From: Coemansia sp. RSA 487
Lineage: Eukaryota > Kickxellomycota > Kickxellomycetes > Kickxellales > Kickxellaceae
Direction: 5' to 3'
Assembly (NCBI GenBank): GCA_027577595.1
Contig: JANBRJ010000021.1
Span: 62,001-126,000, forward strand
DNA length: 64,000 nt
Under the pieces are notes generated by a model. The model made no database searches and was not told where the DNA came from. It saw only the letters and a program-made list of their open reading frames with translations. Positions within the stretch are counted from its first letter, which is position 1. The number at the start of each line of letters is the position of its first letter. Shown here piece after piece: positions 42,931 through 53,454 of this stretch. Both the position numbers and the translations under genes were made by a program.

Positions 42931-45900
42931 CTACTTTTGCATCTCAGCGAGCAGTTCCAGTTGCTTGTTTATAGCAGCTACTTGTGCAGCAAGCAGATCG
43001 ATCCGGCCGTTCACCTCTTCAATTCTATCCACACGCACAGGGCCAGAGCCAAGCAGCCTTCCCCATAAAGCCATCGACGAGCCAGTGCTGCCTTCAAGAG
43101 AGTCAAAGGCGAAACGCCAAATGTTCGAGAAAGCTAGCAGTGCCAGTAGCAGAAAAATAACTGCCGGCCCAGATATGGGGCCAGCCAGCGTCGCTCTTGT
43201 CGTGCGCAATGCCCAGCGCGAGACGCAAACAATAGGATAGACCGAATGGTAGCACGCCCACCCGGCCCATGACTCGTCTGCACGTCTTTCCCACGCATCT
43301 TTCTCGTCTTGTCCATCTCCGCTGCGCATGCGTAAAGCTCCAGGCTTACCGGCCTCGCTTGCATCCGCTACAGCCGATACAGCAGAGCCCATATGGTCCT
43401 GTGCATGACCAGCATCGGTGCCATCTGTATGGGCGTGGGCCGTACGTCTGCGCCCCTTTCTGTCCTCGCCTCGCTGCTTCCGGCCGCTGCGCTCACCCAG
43501 CAGCTCTTCCATACGCAGCCCCTCTGGGCTTTGGTCCCGGTGCTTGGACTTTTTGCCGCCTTCCTTGCCCGCCTTCCTTGCCCGTCTATACGCAGCCGAA
43601 GATACGGCCGAGCCCCCGGCTCTGGACGATGTCTTGTTGAGACCGATATGCGGTATGTGCTGTTCTTTGACCTCCATGCACGGGTTCGCGGCAATCCAGC
43701 TCCGGATGTACTTTTCAAGCATCTCGCCAGCCTGCTTGTTCGAGTCCGCTGTGCCCCTTTCAATCGCGCTCTTGATCCACGAGCTCTTCACCCATTCGAC
43801 CTCAAACGTCATCCTGTAGTGCGACCAGCCTCCAGGCGGGTGGTTTCCAGGGCCAGTTGTCCACGTTAAGCAGTGGCGGATTTTGACGAAAAACGCTGTT
43901 CCCGAAGGAACATTAGGCGTTCTAACAACTTGCTCGACAATAACTGCCGTGTCAAAATCCATCATTGTTATGCGAAACGTGTCCTCGACTGTGGTCGATT
44001 TGGGTCCAATCGAGAAGCCCAAGGGTTTGTCGTAACTGTAGATACACATTTCCAAATCAGAGTCGCTCGGATCGGGCACCCAGCCCTCAGTCTTTACATC
44101 ACTGTTACCAAAATCGATGATATGTTTGGTGCAGCTCTTGTCCAGCTCAAGCTTATCCACTTTGTCAGGCGGTGCATACATCATCTCGACATCTAACGGT
44201 ATTGCGGCGCTGAAAACTATGCGGAAAAGCAGCGGTAGCGACAGCGGAAAGACGGTATCCAGAGCCTCTTGTCCGTAGTGCGCGGACTGTCTGCTTGACC
44301 CGCATGGGCAGTTTGTGGGCTTGTGCAGCGGCACTTGACTATCGGTGCTCGAGACAGTGACCTGTTTCTTGGCATTGCTCCTGCTTCTGGTCAGCGAAGA
44401 AGCCGGAACGGCGTCAGTGACATCGGGTGTTTTGGGCAGCTTCGCAAGAAGGGGTTTGTTGTCGGTCGCCTTATCTGCAGTGCCATTGGATATGGTCTTT
44501 GCCTTGCCTGCGTCGCTGCCATGGCCAGATGCAAGGCTTGTAACTAAGCCCTGTGCTAAAGACGTGCCTGCAGCGTTAGCTCCCGTGGGGGCCTTGGCAG
44601 TTTGTGCCGATAGCTGCGATGGGATCCTTGACACATCGATGTCTCTGTTTGCTGAACTTTGCGAAACGCCTGTCAGTTCCATGCCTGCTTGTGATGCAGC
44701 CGGGGAAACACTGCTGCTGCTCGCAATAGGAGACAACGCACCGTCACTTATTCCATTAGCCCTCGCAATATCGCTTCCAGTGCGACCTTGCAGCTTTTCT
44801 GATACCGTTACCACCTTGCCATTTGCGTCCAAGATAGAGCTACCAGTACCAGCAATGTTCCTTGGGTTTGCGGAAGACTGACTTGCATCCGTCAAGTCCT
44901 TGTCTGCACCAGCATGTTTGAGCTGCCCTTTTCCAGACATATTCGAACCCTCGCTTTCCGTGTCGCTAATAGAGCCTGTAGACTCTTCCTCATACCCGCT
45001 ATGCGCACCCAAAAGCTTTCTCTCCCCACCGCCATCATTTTCGTTCATTGCGCTTCCCGAGTAGACATCGCTGCCACTATCAATTTCATCAGCGCTGTCA
45101 TCGTCGCTTTCCTCGGTCAGGCTCTGATATGCGTTGAGAACGTCCTCCCTATGTCTCGAAACGTCACCAGCGCCGGTGCCATCCTCGGCGCGACCAATCT
45201 CAGGCAGCCCTGCATTCTTCTCGCTCTTGCTCTTGGTCCACAGGTCGTAAAGCTGGTTATATGCAGAGTCGCGGTACATAAACGAGCTAAACGCGTGCTT
45301 TGCATGAAGTGTGGAGATCTGGATAGCGTTGGGGATAATCAGTGCGGTCATCTTCTTCTCCATGGACAGGATCTCGTCAAATGCAATGGTCAAGCTGGTC
45401 ACCCATCCGAAAATGTTTGAGAAAAAGCACACGTAGTTTTCAGTCAGGTACAGCCGGCCTTGCACAAGAATATCGCGCTGCAGTGCGCATATGTAGTCGT
45501 CAATCAGGAGTTCGTCAATGGGTATGTTTCGGAACAGGCCATGGAAGTCGGTATTGCGTTTGAGGTACACAGCATTGAGCTCGCCCTCGGCGTCCAGATC
45601 CTCGGCGTCGCTGTGCAAGTGGCCTCCGTTGGACTCGTCATCGTACGAGTAGTTATACGAATAGTTCCCCGAATTCTCTCCGCTCTCGCCGTCGTCAGAC
45701 CTCGATCCATATCCATCGGACACCCCGTGCGCAGGTACAGCGTCGTACGTAGGCACGCTCTGCGAGCTTTCCCGTCTTCCGGCTGGTGGTCTGTTGGCGC
45801 GCGAGTACGAGCCTACGAGCGATGGCGAATATGTGCCCTTGCTCGACTGGTCGATGTTTTCCTGCGAATGCGAGCGCACAATAGCACCCGAGGGCCGTGG

Positions 45901-46236
45901 ATCCTTTGTGCTGCCAAACGCATTGTGCTGCGGTGGGTTGTATGCATGCTGTTCGTCCTCGGCAACCTCGCTTCCGTCCTCGCCAAACTCGCCCAGAGCC
46001 AAGCCGCCGCTGTTTTCTTGGCTCGCACCACCATACCCGTAGTCGTAGTACGATGTGTCTGCGCGGACAGGCATGGTGGCTGTCGAGTGCATAGCGTCGG
46101 CATGCAGCATTGGCTGGTGGCGGCTACCGAGGTCCAGTGACACTGGCCGCGAACGCACCTCGTCTTCGCTGCTTGCTCGTGCCTTGCGCTGGCGTAGTCT
46201 TGCACGCAGACCGCGTGGTCTCTCTTCTTTGGACAT
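42931..46236 (-). CDS. LAM/GRAMD1-type sterol transfer protein (GRAM + VASt + TM)
   Basis: 1101 aa from ATG at 46234-46236; a GTG lies four codons upstream but is not a likely start. A basic N terminus (RGLRARLRQRKAR) and a long disordered acidic stretch precede a GRAM domain at about 222-335 (LFRNIPIDELLIDDYICAL, LYLTENYVCFFSNIFGW). After another Ser-rich linker comes a VASt/StART-like domain at about 655-845 (KHIIDFGNSDV, VVRTPNVPSG, HCLTWTT). A single membrane span lies at about 1018-1042, and the last 35 residues are a coiled coil. This is the layout of yeast Lam1-6/Ysp and animal GRAMD1/Aster proteins, ER-anchored proteins at membrane contact sites that move sterol from the plasma membrane or other organelles. 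A Lys/Arg-rich patch follows VASt. No intron seen. Confidence 0.93.
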   Translation of the reverse strand: MSKEERPRGLRARLRQRKARASSEDEVRSRPVSLDLGSRHQPMLHADAMHSTATMPVRADTSYYDYGYGGASQENSGGLALGEFGEDGSEVAEDEQHAYNPPQHNAFGSTKDPRPSGAIVRSHSQENIDQSSKGTYSPSLVGSYSRANRPPAGRRESSQSVPTYDAVPAHGVSDGYGSRSDDGESGENSGNYSYNYSYDDESNGGHLHSDAEDLDAEGELNAVYLKRNTDFHGLFRNIPIDELLIDDYICALQRDILVQGRLYLTENYVCFFSNIFGWVTSLTIAFDEILSMEKKMTALIIPNAIQISTLHAKHAFSSFMYRDSAYNQLYDLWTKSKSEKNAGLPEIGRAEDGTGAGDVSRHREDVLNAYQSLTEESDDDSADEIDSGSDVYSGSAMNENDGGGERKLLGAHSGYEEESTGSISDTESEGSNMSGKGQLKHAGADKDLTDASQSSANPRNIAGTGSSILDANGKVVTVSEKLQGRTGSDIARANGISDGALSPIASSSSVSPAASQAGMELTGVSQSSANRDIDVSRIPSQLSAQTAKAPTGANAAGTSLAQGLVTSLASGHGSDAGKAKTISNGTADKATDNKPLLAKLPKTPDVTDAVPASSLTRSRSNAKKQVTVSSTDSQVPLHKPTNCPCGSSRQSAHYGQEALDTVFPLSLPLLFRIVFSAAIPLDVEMMYAPPDKVDKLELDKSCTKHIIDFGNSDVKTEGWVPDPSDSDLEMCIYSYDKPLGFSIGPKSTTVEDTFRITMMDFDTAVIVEQVVRTPNVPSGTAFFVKIRHCLTWTTGPGNHPPGGWSHYRMTFEVEWVKSSWIKSAIERGTADSNKQAGEMLEKYIRSWIAANPCMEVKEQHIPHIGLNKTSSRAGGSAVSSAAYRRARKAGKEGGKKSKHRDQSPEGLRMEELLGERSGRKQRGEDRKGRRRTAHAHTDGTDAGHAQDHMGSAVSAVADASEAGKPGALRMRSGDGQDEKDAWERRADESWAGWACYHSVYPIVCVSRWALRTTRATLAGPISGPAVIFLLLALLAFSNIWRFAFDSLEGSTGSSMALWGRLLGSGPVRVDRIEEVNGRIDLLAAQVAAINKQLELLAEMQK

Positions 46237-46755
46237 ACTATAATACACTGGCTCTCGCCGCTGAAAGTAAAAGAAAAGGTAATCAGAGAGATTGGCAAAT
46301 CCGAAGGTGGGTAGATAAGGAAGTACAAATGGTGTTTGTGTTTACGTGACTGGCTTTACTCCTTTTCCACGATTCAGTAATGAAAAAATACAAAATGATG
46401 GTTTAAATGAAATTGCGGCTTTTATGAAGTAAAAAAACAACGAAGGTAAGAAAGGGAATAAGCAAAGAGAAAGTGTTTGTGATTTTTTTAAATACAAAAT
46501 CAAAAAATATGGAGTGAAAAAGCGTGTGCTAAGAAATCAATTGAAAATCCTCAAAACATGAAGTGTACGCAAAAAGACATGTCGAGTTACAGCTGTCTGA
46601 GGTAGCGCTTGGATGAATGTGAGGTTACAGAAAAGCACCAAAAAAGAGAGCCAGAGCGTTGAAGGAGGATGGGGGGGAGCGGTTAAAAAATACACGGTCT
46701 GGGCGGATAATGATGATGACGATGGCCCTCAGAAGATGTCAATGCTGTCTAGGTT
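46237..46755. other. Intergenic, SGF73 stop to LAM start
   Basis: 519 bp between two minus-strand genes, A-rich on the plus strand. It holds the LAM promoter and the SGF73 3' UTR; no further feature seen. Confidence 0.5.
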
Positions 46756-48580
46756 CTACGTTGCCAGGGCATCAGACGTTTCAGACCCTGCCGGCGGCTT
46801 GAGTGCATCATAGAACAGGTCGCGGACACGCAGGTAGTGGTGGCGGCGGCGCGGGAGAAGCGACGGCCGCACAGCCAGAGGCTTACCATGACTGCACTTG
46901 ATCCCGTCGATAACCAGCTCTGCTTCTGAATCCGAGTCATGGTCCTGGTCTGAGTCCTCGAAGAAGCTCTCGTCCAGCACACCAGCCTCGCCGCCAAGCA
47001 CAATCGCCGTCGCATTACGCACTGCAACAGCATTGCTGCTCTTTGCTGCTGCGTTCTTGGATGCCGCGTTCTTTGCCGCCGCCGCACTGCGTGACTTGGC
47101 CAAATGCGCTTGTAACAGCGCGTCAAAAAGCTTGGACCGCCCGCGCACGCCCCGCTTCATCGCCATCGAGTGCGTTTTGCATGTCAGGCTGCGCGTGCAT
47201 GGCTGTGCGCCGGGCTCGTCCGCCAATACGCCGCATTGTTTGTCCAGATCCAGAGGCAGCTTGGCCTTGGCCAGCTCACGCTCTTTCTTCTCGTCCTTTT
47301 CCTTCTTCTTGCGCTCCTTTTCGAGCCGCAGCTGCTCGCGCCGCTCCAGTCGCTCTTTCTCCTTTTGCTCTTTCTCGAGCCGCTGCCTCTCCTTTTTGGT
47401 CATCTTGGGCATCTTGGCTTTACGTCCGCCTTGGTCCGCTGCGCCGTCGGCGTCCTCGGACAACGCTTCCGATGCCTGGCGCTTGACCCCGCCGCCGACG
47501 GAGCCGTTTGCATCCTTGACACGTTTCGCGTCCTTGTTCCCCAGCTTCTCTTCCTTTACCTTGGGTAAAATAGCCTTCTTGTCGTCGCGCTTGGCCGACG
47601 GCACAGAACAGTTCACTTCCTGGTGTTCCTGCAGGTACTGCGCATTGAGAACCTTGCTGCACGAGTCGCAAGTGGCTAGCAGCGGAAACTGGACCTCTGG
47701 ATAGACGCCAAACTTCTTGAGCACCTCAACGTCCAGTCGCCGCGCAATCGGTGCCTTGCGGTTGCCGCGGCCCTTTGTCGACGACCAATTCTTCTTGCTC
47801 TGGTACTTGTCTTCCTCGGCAACTGCTTTCTTTAGCATCTCCCACGTCAGCCGAGGTGGCTGCCCAAACCGCTGCACTGCATCTGCAGAGATTGGCTCCC
47901 AATCAGATGCACTTCCAAACGCAGCCAGCGCGCTAACCGATCCGAGCGTGTCTATGTCGAGCCGCTCCATTGCTCGCTCAATGCGATCCGCCCGGAGCTT
48001 TTCAATGTCTATACGTATAGCAATTACAAAGCCAAGCGTTATAGCCAGTTTCAATAGATGCAGACAGGAGTGTAATGTTCTCATAAAACAGCAGCATGGA
48101 ATGGGGGTTCATTGTACCTTCTTCAAGCGTCTTTAGCGTCTCGATCCGACGCTTCAGCATGCGACGCTGGTCGTCTGTGAGAATATCCAGGTACCGCTGG
48201 CTTGTGGTTGACATCCAACTGTTGCCGTTGCCATTGTTGTTATTCGTGTTTGAACCGCTGCTTCTATGGCCATTGCCGCCGTAATGCGCGCCTTCTCCGT
48301 TCTCATGTCCACTCCGGAGAGCTACACACATTCAAATAAATGAATAAATAAATAAATAAATAAAAAGAACAAACCATGGCAAATATGCTGAAGTATGCTG
48401 TGCAAAACTATGTCGCTGCTTCTCTATCTCCGTATACTCGCAACAGCCACAAAACCATCACTAACAGCATCGTATAAACGGCCTATTAGATATAGTGCTG
48501 CTGGGGCTCGTTTGTCAAGCTAGAGTATAGTCTGTATACAGTAGATACTTGCCGTTTAAGCGCTGTCCGCCAGCTCCCAT
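46756..48580 (-). CDS. SGF73: SAGA subunit SGF73 / ataxin-7-like (three exons)
   Basis: Proposed exons on the minus strand: 48580-48553, 48321-48118 and 48008-46756, giving 494 aa. The second join (109-bp GT-AG intron) is well supported: it produces a continuous helix [19 protein letters not shown]. The first join uses a GC-AG intron (donor G|GCAAGT) and restores frame from a 9-codon exon; the internal Met at MSTTSQRY is an alternative start. A C-x2-C-x12-H-x5-C zinc-binding element near 188-212 (CDSCSKVL) precedes a Lys/Glu/Arg-rich coiled coil (about 260-325) and the SCA7 domain at about 327-385 ([27 protein letters not shown]). SGF73 tethers the deubiquitinase module to SAGA. The C terminus is acidic then basic. 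Confidence 0.88.
48334..48364. repeat. (AATA)n microsatellite in SGF73 intron 1
   Basis: Six to seven near-perfect AATA units, interrupted once by TG, lying between the proposed first two SGF73 exons. Confidence 0.85.
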
Positions 48581-49280
48581 CGTTATTTGTTCTGTTTATA
48601 TTTGCTCTTACGTTCAATGCCTTGTATCGTCAAAAATAGTACTCCAACCTTGCTCTGCCGAATAAAAAAATAGAAAGCGTGCAGGTGTTTTTCGCGGGAA
48701 TTGCGCAAAGTCGGTACTGTTACTTGAAAGAATAAACTAAAAAAAGCACTATAATTCGTCAACAGAAATGCCCTCCTGTACACAGCTAACAGTGAATAGA
48801 GCAAACGTAACACAAGTATAAACTAAAACTAAACAGGCCAAAAATATCGAAAAGGGGGTTTAGAAAGGGAAAGAGAGCAAACAGACACACACGCTTTTTT
48901 CCTGTACACGTGCAAGCCAAAAAAAAAAGACTTTGGCTTTGTATGTGTTGGTTGGCTGTAAATTCACCTGCAATGGAGGTAAGCCAATTTTTTCCCCTTC
49001 TGCTGCAAGGGTGAGCAAATGTTTTTTTCGCATATAATATACGAATCGTATTTGAGCCCACAACACAGTGACCAAAGCAGTCGATTGGCGTGTAAGCATC
49101 GCAGATGTTGTTTTTGATTGTAGTTCAGCGAAAACACAGCAAGCAGCGTCGTTGCAAACGATGGAAAGCCCAAAACAAACGAGCTGACAGTATTTATACA
49201 GTACAACCATGTGAGCTAGCAGCTGGTGGTAGATGGCGTGCTTGCCAGAACAGCTGGTGAACTTTCATATGAGCGATAGT
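48581..49280. other. Intergenic upstream of SGF73
   Basis: About 700 bp, AT-rich, between the SGF73 start and the left end of a decayed transposon. No coding signal beyond chance frames. Confidence 0.5.
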
Positions 49281-49281
49281 A

Positions 49282-50419
49282 CAGTAGCCAATGTTTATTA
49301 TGTTTAACTTTTCTTATCAATGATCATTTTCATGTGCTTAGGCATGCCTTTTATTAGCTTGTTGATATCCTTTATATCGATGTTGTTCCAAAGTTTGTGG
49401 AAAAGTGTTTCCTTGTCGTTGCATGTCGAGTATCTTGTTAATTCCCTGGAAAATCTGTGCTTCAGCATTCCTCACAAATTTTCAATCGGATTGAGGTCGG
49501 GAGAATTTGCTGGCCATGTTTGTTTTTTTAATGCCTTCCAACCGACGATATTTGCGGGAAGCATTTGGCATGTGTATTTATATGAGCGTTGTCTTCTACC
49601 AGTGTTGTGAGTTTGTTGTTTTCATAGAAGACACCAGTTGAGATGTATATGCTTATTCTTTTGATACCTCACTAGTCGCTGGTTTTTCTCTGGAAACAAC
49701 AAAGTCAGCGTGCTTGTTGTAAAAGATGCCACCTCATACGTTAAGAGAATGACCACCTGCTCTGGTGGTACCAGCCGTATTAGGTTTATCAAGTTCACTG
49801 GTTTTAGATCGCTTTACAAGAGTTCTTGGCTGACCAAAGTTGAGCCGGAATGTATTTTCGTCAGTGGATATAAGCTCCTACCACTGTTTGATGCCCCAAT
49901 TAATATGGTCGTTGGAAAACGCTAGTCAATCCTCCGTCTGTTCATCAGTGATAAATGGCTTCTTCCTTGCTACCCTATAAACGATGCCTTCATCTTTCAA
50001 AATCATTCCAACATACTGGTGACAAACATCGAAGTCTAAATATCTTATAATCTGCTTGTTCGTTATTCTCGGATCATTTTTCGCTGTATTCACAATGTGT
50101 CCTCTTGTATATTTGCCAATATTAGATTTCCTGCCGCTCTTTGGTCTAGGAACTATTGTCTCACATTCATCGAAATGCTTGATCAAGGCTCGTACAATCT
50201 GCTTGGACAAGCCTAAGTTGTCAGCTATTGTTTGAAGATGAAGACTTTGATCCCTCTTCTTAGCTTGTTTTCCAATGTATAATAGACAAGTCATGTTTTA
50301 TATAGTTTAGAAGAATCCGGACAAACTATAAGGGAAAAAGCTGCAAAAGCCGTTTTAGAAATGTTCCTCAGTAAAGTATTAATCAAGATTTCGCAGTAAA
50401 AAAAAACATCGGCTCTCCG
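49282..50419 (-). mobile_element. Decayed Tc1/mariner DNA transposon
   Basis: A minus-strand transposase remnant. Its first part (ATG at 50294 to a stop at 49926) encodes an HTH DNA-binding region (HLQTIADNLGLSKQIVRAL) followed by PRPKSGRKSN and the second HTH. Further along, in other frames, come STDENTF near 49860 (first catalytic Asp region), an EDNAH-like block, and SPDLNPIEN near 49480-49505 (the Asp/Glu end of the DDE triad). At least two frame changes plus in-frame stops make it inactive. Imperfect inverted ends are visible: 49286-49297 pairs with the reverse complement of 50403-50414 at 10 of 12 bases, and the left end is preceded by TA, the usual target. The size of about 1.1 kb fits Tc1 elements. 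End positions are approximate, particularly on the right. Confidence 0.75.
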
Positions 50420-50529
50420 CTTATTTCAATTACGTGAAATATCAACATATTCTTGATGGAATAATGCCAGAAAAGGCTTAACAAAATATGAAAAAGATCA
50501 AGCGTAACCAGGAGAGAGGGCAGCATTCT

Positions 50530-52164
50530 CTACGATGGAAGGAGACAGCCGCCAGGGTTGCGCGCACACCAAAGCGGCTGCAGCGGCTCAGCCTTGATAC
50601 CGCGTCCAACCATCCGGAAGCGCTGGTCATGCAAGCGCTGCGCAACCTCAGTGGTGGTGCGGACATGGCCGTCAGAGTTGGTCTTGCCAGCCCACGATGT
50701 CTCGGCCATCGCACTCGTCCGTGGCCATAGGTAGTTGTCGATCGACGTTTCATCGGACTGCTCGGACCACAAAGCTACCTCAGCCCCGACGATCAGTTTC
50801 TTCTGGGCGCTGTCGGTGATGTTTGCCCACGGATCAAAGTTGTAGATATGTATCCAGGATTTGTACGGATCGCACCATGAGTTACCGTCAAAGTTCGACA
50901 GCCATGCACCGTGCCCACAGTCAAGGTAGTATGATGATGCTGGCGATGCAATGGATCTGTATCCCTTGGCAACGGTATTGGGAATCGATTGTTCGTCAAT
51001 CCATGTCTGGATGATTGTTGATTTCGGCGGCACGTACTCGGAGTGGAAAAGTGTTTCCTCCCAAGACAAGGCCGTCTTGTTCACCCTTGCAACCTCGCTG
51101 TGCACGTCAGTGTAGAAGTCAGCCAGCAGGGACTCGACTGTTGCGTTGGGATGGGTCTTTAGATAGTTCTGGACATCAGGATCATTATCCCAGCACGGCC
51201 GGTTGACCTCGTCACCGCCAAGATGGAACATATCGTCGGTAAACAGCGCTGCATACTCGTCTATGATGGTTTTGGCAAACTCGATTGCTGCAGGTTTGGC
51301 AATGTTGAGCTGTCCGCTTGGTGGTTCTGCTGCCAGCTTGTCCCATCCCGGTTGCACGTTCGGGCAGCTTACAATGTCTGGATGCGACTCGTACACGATA
51401 AACGAATGTCCAGGCATGTCAAATTCTGGTATTATGCGAATGCCGCGCGCCTTTCCATACTGGATGATCTGCTGAACATCTGTATAGGAGTACTGCATGT
51501 CTGGTCCATATGCACCTTTAGCCTGCAGCTCAGGGTGTTTCTTTGACTCAACAGGCCATGACTGGGCGTCGACAATATGCCAGTGGAACACGTTTACCTT
51601 GTTATATGACATTGCATCAAGTGTGCGCTTGATAGCATCCAGAGGATAGTAGTTGCGCGATGTATCGAGCATTAGGCCGCGGTGGTGCAGCACAGGCGAA
51701 TCCTCTATGTGGACAGGTGTTTCCCGGACGACCTTTTTGCCGCCATACGTAAGAATCAACTGCGAGTATGTCTCGAGTCCGCGGAGTGCACCGTACACTG
51801 TCTCGGACTGGAGCGTTGCTTGACCATTTACCGGCACATTAAGTGTGTACGACTCGTCTGTGTCTAGATTTAGGGTGTCGTCGCTGCTCTTGACTGTCAC
51901 TAATAGACCAGACATTGTCCCATTGGTTGGTGGCGCTTCTGTCACTTTATAATCTGCAGGTGGCGTAAACTTTTCATTAGCAATGATTGAGTTGTAGCGG
52001 GTAACGGCATCAGAAAGGATCTGGGATGTTGTGTATCCAAGGCTAATCTTGGAGCTGCCAACAGCCGTAATGCCGCTCCCACCATCATACTTTGCTGGAA
52101 GAGGCCAAAGTGAATGGGCAAGCACGGACGACAGTGTCCAAAGAGCGGCTAGCGCAATCTTCAT
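50530..52164 (-). CDS. Secreted beta-N-acetylhexosaminidase (GH20)
   Basis: 544 aa, ATG at 52162-52164, single exon. Residues 1-16 form a signal peptide (MKIALAALWTLSSVLA). The GH20b lead domain runs to about 165. The (beta/alpha)8 catalytic domain follows: HHRGLMLDTSRNYYPLD, FHWHIVDAQSWPVES, IIPEFDMPGHS, and the catalytic pair Asp318-Glu319 in FHLGGDEVN. Trp residues of the substrate pocket appear in IIQTWIDE and GAEVALWSE. The enzyme removes terminal beta-linked GlcNAc from chito-oligosaccharides and glycans, working with chitinases in wall turnover or nutrient use. N-glycosylation sequons are present. A second GH20 gene starts about 10.5 kb downstream on the other strand but lacks the catalytic pair. 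Length is normal for fungal NAG1-type enzymes (about 540-600 aa). Confidence 0.96.
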   Translation of the reverse strand: MKIALAALWTLSSVLAHSLWPLPAKYDGGSGITAVGSSKISLGYTTSQILSDAVTRYNSIIANEKFTPPADYKVTEAPPTNGTMSGLLVTVKSSDDTLNLDTDESYTLNVPVNGQATLQSETVYGALRGLETYSQLILTYGGKKVVRETPVHIEDSPVLHHRGLMLDTSRNYYPLDAIKRTLDAMSYNKVNVFHWHIVDAQSWPVESKKHPELQAKGAYGPDMQYSYTDVQQIIQYGKARGIRIIPEFDMPGHSFIVYESHPDIVSCPNVQPGWDKLAAEPPSGQLNIAKPAAIEFAKTIIDEYAALFTDDMFHLGGDEVNRPCWDNDPDVQNYLKTHPNATVESLLADFYTDVHSEVARVNKTALSWEETLFHSEYVPPKSTIIQTWIDEQSIPNTVAKGYRSIASPASSYYLDCGHGAWLSNFDGNSWCDPYKSWIHIYNFDPWANITDSAQKKLIVGAEVALWSEQSDETSIDNYLWPRTSAMAETSWAGKTNSDGHVRTTTEVAQRLHDQRFRMVGRGIKAEPLQPLWCARNPGGCLLPS

Positions 52165-53132
52165 GCTGGATCGCTTCTAGAAGATTTAAATAATAAATAT
52201 CACTGAACAGCGATTGTAGTTGCCAAAAACAGAAATATCTGGATTAGTACAGGAGAGAAAGCGAAGAAAGAAGTTCCAGTGTGTATAGTCAATTATAAAG
52301 TGAATGCCGAGAAAAAGAACAGGGAAAAAGCTCTGGTATTTATCTCAGTTTCACATCAACGTGTGACTTTGTTGCCAGCCAAAGATAGTGAACAAAAAAG
52401 GGGGATGGGGGATGTAGAGAAGGCAGGGGAAACACGCCTTGGCTGTCTGAATAAAGTGCTGTATCCAACAGGTTGTTTTCTGTTTCGGCAATGTGGCTTT
52501 GTTTTTGACCCAGAACCGGAAAAAGACCTTTGATAAAGCCGTGCAACTGTCACCACTATCTCGCTAAATACTTCGGAGGTCATCGTATTCGTTTCACCTG
52601 ATTTTGCACATTTTCCATGGGAGAAATCTTCACTTGCAGAGCTGAAGAGATCCATGTGCCCATTTTCCGTATTCAAATGCTTCTTCTTTGGCTCCCACAT
52701 TTATAAAACAATTAGGTCCATCTCACGGAAATAAAGACAGTAGCCCCTTTCGGAACAATGGGCTGCCACCATGGACGCATGGCTGCTGGCCATTGAGCTG
52801 CAAGAGCCTGAAACAGCATGGCTTTAGCCTTTTATTATTCAAGGCTGAGAAAGAGCGCATGTCTGTATTTCCCCCATCTACACACTTGCTTGGTTGTTTC
52901 ACTAATGCGTGGAGGACATGTATAATATATCTACACGACCATCTCTATTTTTTATGTTGTTGCTGAAAATACATCAGCAATTGAATTGAAACAGAGAATT
53001 GAAACGGGATGCCCTAAACCGTAATACTGGGATTGGATGTTGCAAAAAGTCCATCTTTCACCTGCACCAAGCGCATGTGAATAAACGCGGTTGTTAAATG
53101 ACATGATTGTAGGTTGGCCCTGCTGTATCTTC
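52165..53132. other. Intergenic, transporter 3' end to GH20 start
   Basis: 968 bp between two minus-strand genes; presumably the GH20 promoter and the transporter 3' UTR. No coding sequence or repeat recognised. Confidence 0.5.
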
Positions 53133-53423
53133 CTATTCCCTTGGGGGATGTACGGCTCGGTTGCATGTTCCAGAACATGAAGACAAAGAAGACCTTTTTC
53201 GCTTCACGTTGAATCTGATGAGAACAATGGCCACACACGCAATGACCAGCGGCACGCCCGTATATATCTTCAGCGCAATATATGGCGCGCCCCATGACTT
53301 GGTTTTTTCTAGAATAACACCGGCAACTGGCGGCCCAAACAAGTACCCCACACCGGCAACCGTGTAATAAAGCCCTACAAAAACCGGCAGGGTGTTTACA
53401 CCTACTGTATGCATATTAAAGCG

Positions 53424-53454
<31 letters not shown>

